NCBI GenBank assembly: GCA_029168955.1
Contig: JAPDOI010000902.1
Location: 92,501-156,500 of the forward strand
DNA: 64,000 nucleotides
Direction of reading: 5' to 3'
Source: Aplectana chamaeleonis
Lineage: Eukaryota; Nematoda; Chromadorea; Rhabditida; Cosmocercidae
The notes under the pieces were generated by a model, which worked only from the letters and a program-made list of their open reading frames with translations, was not told where the DNA came from and searched no databases. Made by a program: the position numbers and the translations under genes. Of the stretch, positions 61,301 through 64,000 are shown piece by piece. Position 1 is the first letter of the stretch. Each line of letters starts with the position of its first letter.

Positions 61301-63827
61301 AAGGGACGAGCAGAAGGTGTGGGCATTAAAGTCGCACGCGAAAACAACTGATGATGAGAGGGAATAATCGTTGCGTTGTGCAAGAAGAGGAATGGGATTG
61401 TAGGAGGGAGGGGATGATGTGGTAGGGGGAGTATAGATGTTGAACAGAGAAAGGGGAGTTTTAAGGGGAGATGGATTGAAAGGTACTCGAGAGTACCATC
61501 CGTGGGGTGTTTGGTATGAGGTGGGACGGGAGAGAGGATAAAACAAAGGTTGAAACTCCTCCGCCAAGAGCTGACCTTGGAGCATGGAAGGCAGTGTAGC
61601 CCGGGATATTAGGATGAGGATAGGTAGGGGATGGAGAGAGCTTGGTTTCTTGAACCATGATCACGTCTGGATGGTAAGTACGTGCGAAGAGAGAGAGCTC
61701 AGAAAGTTTGGCACGAAGGCCGTTGAGATTGATATGTACAATGGAAAGGGGGCGATTTGAGGAAGAGGAATCAGAGTTGGTAGGTGAAGAGCATAAAACA
61801 CAGCGAAAAGCAGGGTTATGATGCTTCACAGAGCTGAGACCCGAACAGGAGGGATGCACCCACCTTTGGCATCCGAAGCACTGGACGCTGGTATGTCTCG
61901 AGTTAACATCATTGCCACACGTGGCGCATAGAAACTTCTGAGCGGGTCCAGGATTCCTCTCCACGCCGGCCCTCAGCAGGAGAATCCGAAGGAGAGACGC
62001 GGCCGGCCAGCACCTCTCCCATGACAAAAACCCTCTTCGCGGAGGGGGTGACGTCGGTTTGCATAGAGGTGATCTTCTTTCCTCCACACTGCCACGGCGT
62101 GAACGTACGACATCTCGGCAGCGGATAAGGTTGTAAGCTGGTCTTGAGAGTGGAGTATGTTGCTCTCGAAGGAAAACACCAAAGTCTTGCACATTGGAAG
62201 CGATAGTTCAGCTGCTGTTTATACCATTGCCAGCAGCTCGAGGTTTTCGACGAGATAATGGATTTGGGTTTCCTGGTACGCAGCGATCTCACCTTTGATG
62301 CTCATTGTGCTTAGGCTGTTTCTAGAGCTAGTAAAGTTATGTATAGCATGTTGAGAGCCCTGTCCAGCAACAACGAAAGGGTGCTTCTTAATGCTTATAA
62401 AACGTATGTTAGACCACACCTTGAGTATGGGACTGTAAATTCCAACCCTCACAAGGTCTTGACCAGGGGTGTGTTGGAAAAACTCCAGAACAGCTTCACA
62501 CGCAAGGTGATGATCAGGGTCAGGGGTCTCAGCTGTGGTGAAATACCCTGCAGCATTGCTAGGAATAAGGAGCTACAACTTGAATCGCTGGTTTGCAGAA
62601 GGAAAAGGTTTGATCTTCTGATGGTTTATAAGATCTTGTATGTGCATGTTGGACTCAAGCCAAACGATTTCCTCCAGCTCAGAGCGTCTACCACAAGAGG
62701 CAGCAGCTTCAAACTTGTCCGCAACAAAGCCAGGAAGAGCTTGAGGCACCACTTCTTTGTTAATAGAGCGGGAAGTGAGTTTGAAAAGTTACTCAAGAGG
62801 GGCAACCTCCCTACAACTCTTTCCGCTTTCCAACGTAGCTTGGATCAGTACTTAATGACTGAGGATGACTGAGCCTGTTTCAGTTCATATTGGTATTATA
62901 TCCGTTTCCTGTCTTTTTATATTCAGTGTTTTCTCTTGTTTTTCTATATAACATCACTATGCAGGCGTGACCTGTAATAAACAAATACAAAATATGCGCT
63001 GGAATACTTTCTGATACCAGTTTGATTAATGATAAAATATTACACCGGGAAGCCGTTACCGTTCCTTCCAAAGAATGACTTCAACAACCACCGTATGCCA
63101 AAAATATATCATTTGTACTAACGACTATTGACAGTCGAGTGATTGGTCTAGATGGGATGTTCCGTACTCATCAGAAACTAAGAATTCAGAAAATGATGGA
63201 ACTCCTACAAATTCGCTGGCGTTTCATGTTTTCTCTAAAGCAATTCAGGGGAAACACGTACTCAGGTGTTCCACAGAAGGTCCACGTTTTCCTACCAGAT
63301 GCTAATTTTTTGGCAAAGCCGAAATCGACCTGGAATAAACCGGTTACAAAATCATCTCACGAGCTAAGAGGATGTAAAATGCACGTACTAGTTTGAGGTA
63401 TCCCGTGTTGGTGAGCAGGCAATTTTCCGGCTTGAGATCACGATATACAATGTGCTTTCGGTGAAGATACTCCAACCCCTCCAGCACACAGGCAACATAA
63501 AAACGGGCGGTGTAGTCGTCGAAATGACCTCGGTCCCTTAACGTCGTCCACAACTCTCCGCCCAAACACACTTCGAGCAGCATATACACGTATTTTGTAT
63601 CACGGTACGTTTTGAATAGTCTGAAGAATATAGAATTTTCTCACTAAGTAAGCTGGCTCCAAAGACTCTTTGATGGCCACGACTGACTTTACAATCCATT
63701 CTGAATTGGTCTCCATCATGATATTTCGTTCAGCAAAGATGTGCTCCTGTTGCCGTGTGTCTACGATATGCTTCTTCTTCAACGCCTTCAGTGCAAAAGT
63801 CCGTGACTTGTCACCATTGATGCAAAC
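49243..63827 (-). CDS. cGMP-dependent protein kinase (PKG), kinase half
   Basis: Seven minus-strand exons: 63827-63688, 63620-63389, 63329-63262, 56583-56519, 56424-56313, 56258-56084, 49338-49243. All junctions have GT/AG and keep phase, giving 295 codons plus TAA. The protein is a Ser/Thr kinase of the AGC group, PKG family, which phosphorylates targets in the cytosol when cGMP binds the N-terminal domains. It has the ATP lysine (FALKALKKK), [53 protein letters not shown] and an AGC C-tail ending [12 protein letters not shown]. In C. elegans such kinases (EGL-4, PKG-2) act in sensory and growth signalling. I cannot say which paralogue this is. The cyclic-nucleotide-binding exons lie beyond the right edge. 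Two introns are 6.7 kb; the others are 54-94 nt. No sign of inactivation. Confidence 0.95.
49680..50575. mobile_element. TTAA-type MITE, inverted copy of 21389-21862
   Basis: It reads as the reverse complement of the element at 21389 (GCGTCCACGATGATTCTCG near 49687 and ATTATCGTAAATACTGCCTC near 50550), split by a second MITE. A further end, GAAGGCAGTGTTCACGATAA, follows at once at 50573. The flanking TTAA is lost. It lies in the last PKG intron. Confidence 0.7.
49925..50350. mobile_element. About 425-bp MITE nested in the TTAA-type element
   Basis: Inverted arms: AGCAATGG, AGGACCTGGTGAAGTTGCGG and ACTCTTCCTAACATA on the left, and TATGTTAGGACGAGTCCGCA, ACCTCACCAGGTCCT and CCATTGCT on the right. 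The words TATAGACTAC lie at both borders. Alignment with 21389-21862 shows the host element continuing on both sides. Confidence 0.75.
50640..52079 (+). mobile_element. Jockey/CR1-type LINE copy 1: 2A-like, PHD-like, endonuclease
   Basis: In the frame starting at 50680 residues 41-48 are GVERNPGP (50800-50823), a 2A-like ribosome-skipping motif, preceded by a Leu-rich stretch (LLRILLQRA). Next is a PHD-like Cys/His finger ([26 protein letters not shown]) and an APE endonuclease ([32 protein letters not shown]). The frame breaks after about residue 167 and again near 51435, where the endonuclease continues as [21 protein letters not shown] and LPSDHVPVF (DH pair retained) in other frames. It lies in the last PKG intron, opposite to the gene. 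Confidence 0.85.
52076..54066 (+). mobile_element. Jockey/CR1-type LINE copy 1: reverse transcriptase
   Basis: Frames 52076-52369, 52366-52647 and 52739-54031 together give the reverse transcriptase: [46 protein letters not shown] and the catalytic [12 protein letters not shown]. The C-terminus has a CCHC-like knuckle ([18 protein letters not shown]) and the stop is at 54029-54031. The 3' end is a GAA-type tail (AAAGAAGAAGAAGAAG, 54052-54067), as in copy 2. Multiple frameshifts make it inactive. Confidence 0.88.
54067..55122. other. No supported gene
   Basis: A TTAA-type right end (ACCGTGAACGCTCCTTTTAG) lies near 54376 without a partner. 54690-54890 has a TATAAAAGG word but no gene behind it. 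Confidence 0.35.
55134..55316. mobile_element. 183-bp palindromic MITE, 11-bp target duplication
   Basis: Nearly perfect arms of about 85-90 bp (GTGGTGGCCATCGTGTATCA and its complement, then GGAGGAGCGAGGTT) around a short GC-rich centre. GCCGATTTAGG occurs at 55123-55133 and 55317-55327. A 9-11 bp duplication points to Mutator-like transposition (inference). It lies in the last PKG intron. Confidence 0.85.
55600..55711. mobile_element. Half copy of the 30305-30491 MITE
   Basis: CCAAACCGCGACTGGCGCGG and CGCGCCAGTCGCGGTTTAGA form an inner palindrome, followed by AAACAAGCCACGGCCCTAAC. The outer left arm is missing. 55715-56083 has no recognised gene. Confidence 0.7.
56084..56583 (-). CDS. PKG exons: C-lobe
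   Basis: Exon 56583-56519 codes [19 protein letters not shown], where the usual APE is SPE. Exon 56424-56313 codes [16 protein letters not shown] and [11 protein letters not shown], and exon 56258-56084 codes [20 protein letters not shown], a glycine-rich GSGSGGV insert and FMGFDWEGL. Introns are 94 and 54 nt. The last exon ends in phase 0 (LPK) at a GTAAGG donor. Confidence 0.95.
56870..57980. mobile_element. Inverted-repeat element in PKG intron
   Basis: CCCGCATGTGAGGGTGGAGA and CTGCTCC near 57058 return inverted near 57835-57885 (GGAGCAGTTCTCAACATTTA, CATGCGGGAAAG). The outer words CGGAACAGATCGGGA and TTGTTCCAATCACGA may be the ends. No gene is recognised inside or in 57981-58480. Confidence 0.45.
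58490..58668 (+). pseudogene. Coding-like fragment cut off by a LINE (unrecognised)
   Basis: A plus-strand frame reads [20 protein letters not shown], then [20 protein letters not shown] and [15 protein letters not shown]. It has the composition of a real helical protein. The frame runs into the 3' tail of LINE copy 2 at 58669. It lies in the PKG intron on the opposite strand. A 52-nt intron with GTGAGG and TCCAG borders is also possible inside it. I cannot name the family; it may be an exon or a captured gene piece. Confidence 0.4.
58669..60894 (-). mobile_element. Jockey/CR1-type LINE copy 2: reverse transcriptase
   Basis: The frame 60894-59374 (506 codons) carries a nearly whole reverse transcriptase: [43 protein letters not shown], the palm block [32 protein letters not shown] and the catalytic [13 protein letters not shown]. 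After a break near 59350 the frame 59325-58708 gives the C-terminus with the CCHC-like [18 protein letters not shown]. The tail at 58669-58683 (CTTCTTCTTCTTTG on plus) is the GAA-type 3' end. It is better preserved than copy 1, in the opposite orientation and in a different PKG intron. Confidence 0.9.
60833..62261 (-). mobile_element. Jockey/CR1-type LINE copy 2: 2A-like, PHD-like, endonuclease
   Basis: The frame 62192-61461 has GVERNPGP at residues 76-83 (61967-61944) after LLRILLLRA, then the PHD-like finger ([26 protein letters not shown]) and the endonuclease start ([35 protein letters not shown]). The frame 61585-60833 continues with [27 protein letters not shown] and [15 protein letters not shown]. 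Two frame changes (near 61500 and 60860) break the polyprotein. The 5' end is near 62200-62290, where it adjoins a CR1 fragment. Confidence 0.87.
62262..62872 (+). pseudogene. CR1-type reverse transcriptase C-terminal fragment
   Basis: It begins with [16 protein letters not shown] (near 62262), has an in-frame stop, then runs through [48 protein letters not shown] and [10 protein letters not shown], ending at EDD and TGA (62870-62872). These are the C-terminal blocks of CR1-type RTs. The catalytic core is missing because of 5' truncation. It sits head to head with LINE copy 2 and lies in the PKG intron. 62880-63261 after it has no recognised gene. Confidence 0.85.
63262..63827 (-). CDS. PKG exons: N-lobe, hinge, catalytic loop, DFG
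   Basis: Exon 63827-63688 codes [20 protein letters not shown] to SEWIVK, with the ATP-binding lysine and the C-helix glutamate region (HIFAERN). Exon 63620-63389 codes [19 protein letters not shown] to GYLKL and includes the catalytic YRDLKPEN. Exon 63329-63262 codes [16 protein letters not shown] and TFCGTPE, the magnesium-binding and activation segment with its phosphorylatable Thr (TWTFCGT). Introns are 67 and 59 nt. This is the 5'-most coding part seen; 63828-64000 is intron sequence. Confidence 0.95.
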
Positions 63828-64000
63828 CTAGAATACGCTCAATCTCTGAAGAGTAGCCATTTTTGAGAAGGTTTACATCTTCTTGTCAGCACAACCTTCC
63901 GCCAAAAATTCTTCGAGCAAGATCAATAATTTAAAGAAAGATTCGTGTTGAACTAAAACCACGTGACGAAAAAAACCGGGAAGGAGCAAGTGAGTGATTT

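Overview
The window is eukaryotic and looks like a nematode genome, most likely a strongylid (hookworm-type, clade V) worm. The basis is short introns of about 40-95 nt with TTTTCAG-type acceptors, a cGMP-dependent protein kinase (PKG) gene of nematode type, and nematode-style RTE, CR1/Jockey and mariner elements. The species call is inference from family resemblance. There are no bacterial features such as operons, ribosome binding sites or CRISPR. Most of the sequence is transposable-element (TE) debris, much of it nested, and most long open frames are TE fragments or stop-free minisatellites.

Layout. 1-2325: 5' part of a CR1-like LINE on the minus strand, running off the left edge. 2345-7130: inverted-repeat elements, including a compound element with two opposed 21-bp minisatellite arrays and a 326-bp MITE. 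7474-14719: a plus-strand host gene I do not recognise, rebuilt as ten phase-consistent exons (486 codons plus stop), with a degenerate RTE LINE, a palindromic hAT-like element and several MITEs in its introns. 14855-20420: repeats, a large inverted-repeat structure, a foldback-like element with a 42-bp array, and TTAA-flanked elements. 21389-28763: a TTAA-type element, an RTE fragment, a candidate host gene in small exons, and a mariner split by a 2.4-kb insertion carrying a large palindrome. 30305-32342: a MITE, an RTE 5' fragment, repeats and a possible terminal exon.

33482-43410 is an LTR retrotransposon with a GCGGG target duplication. It has gag, a protease region and a pol tail but lacks the RT/RNase H/integrase core, and it is itself invaded by two TTAA-flanked elements and a 2.46-kb hAT-like foldback element. 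45390-48753 holds repeats, a second copy of the 326-bp MITE and possible host exons. 49243-63827 (minus strand) is the kinase half of a PKG gene; seven exons join in phase from the ATP-lysine segment to the C-terminal stop, and the N-terminal half lies beyond the right edge. Its two 6.7-kb introns are filled by TEs, including two copies of one LINE in opposite orientations, each coding for a 2A-like NPGP motif, a PHD-like finger, an endonuclease and a reverse transcriptase.

The two host genes have no evident functional link. The main theme is layered TE insertion in which target duplications, and in two cases an interrupted reading frame, prove the insertion boundaries. The best candidates for undescribed biology are the foldback-like elements built from 21/42-bp arrays, the TTAA-targeting MITE family, and the unrecognised ten-exon gene.
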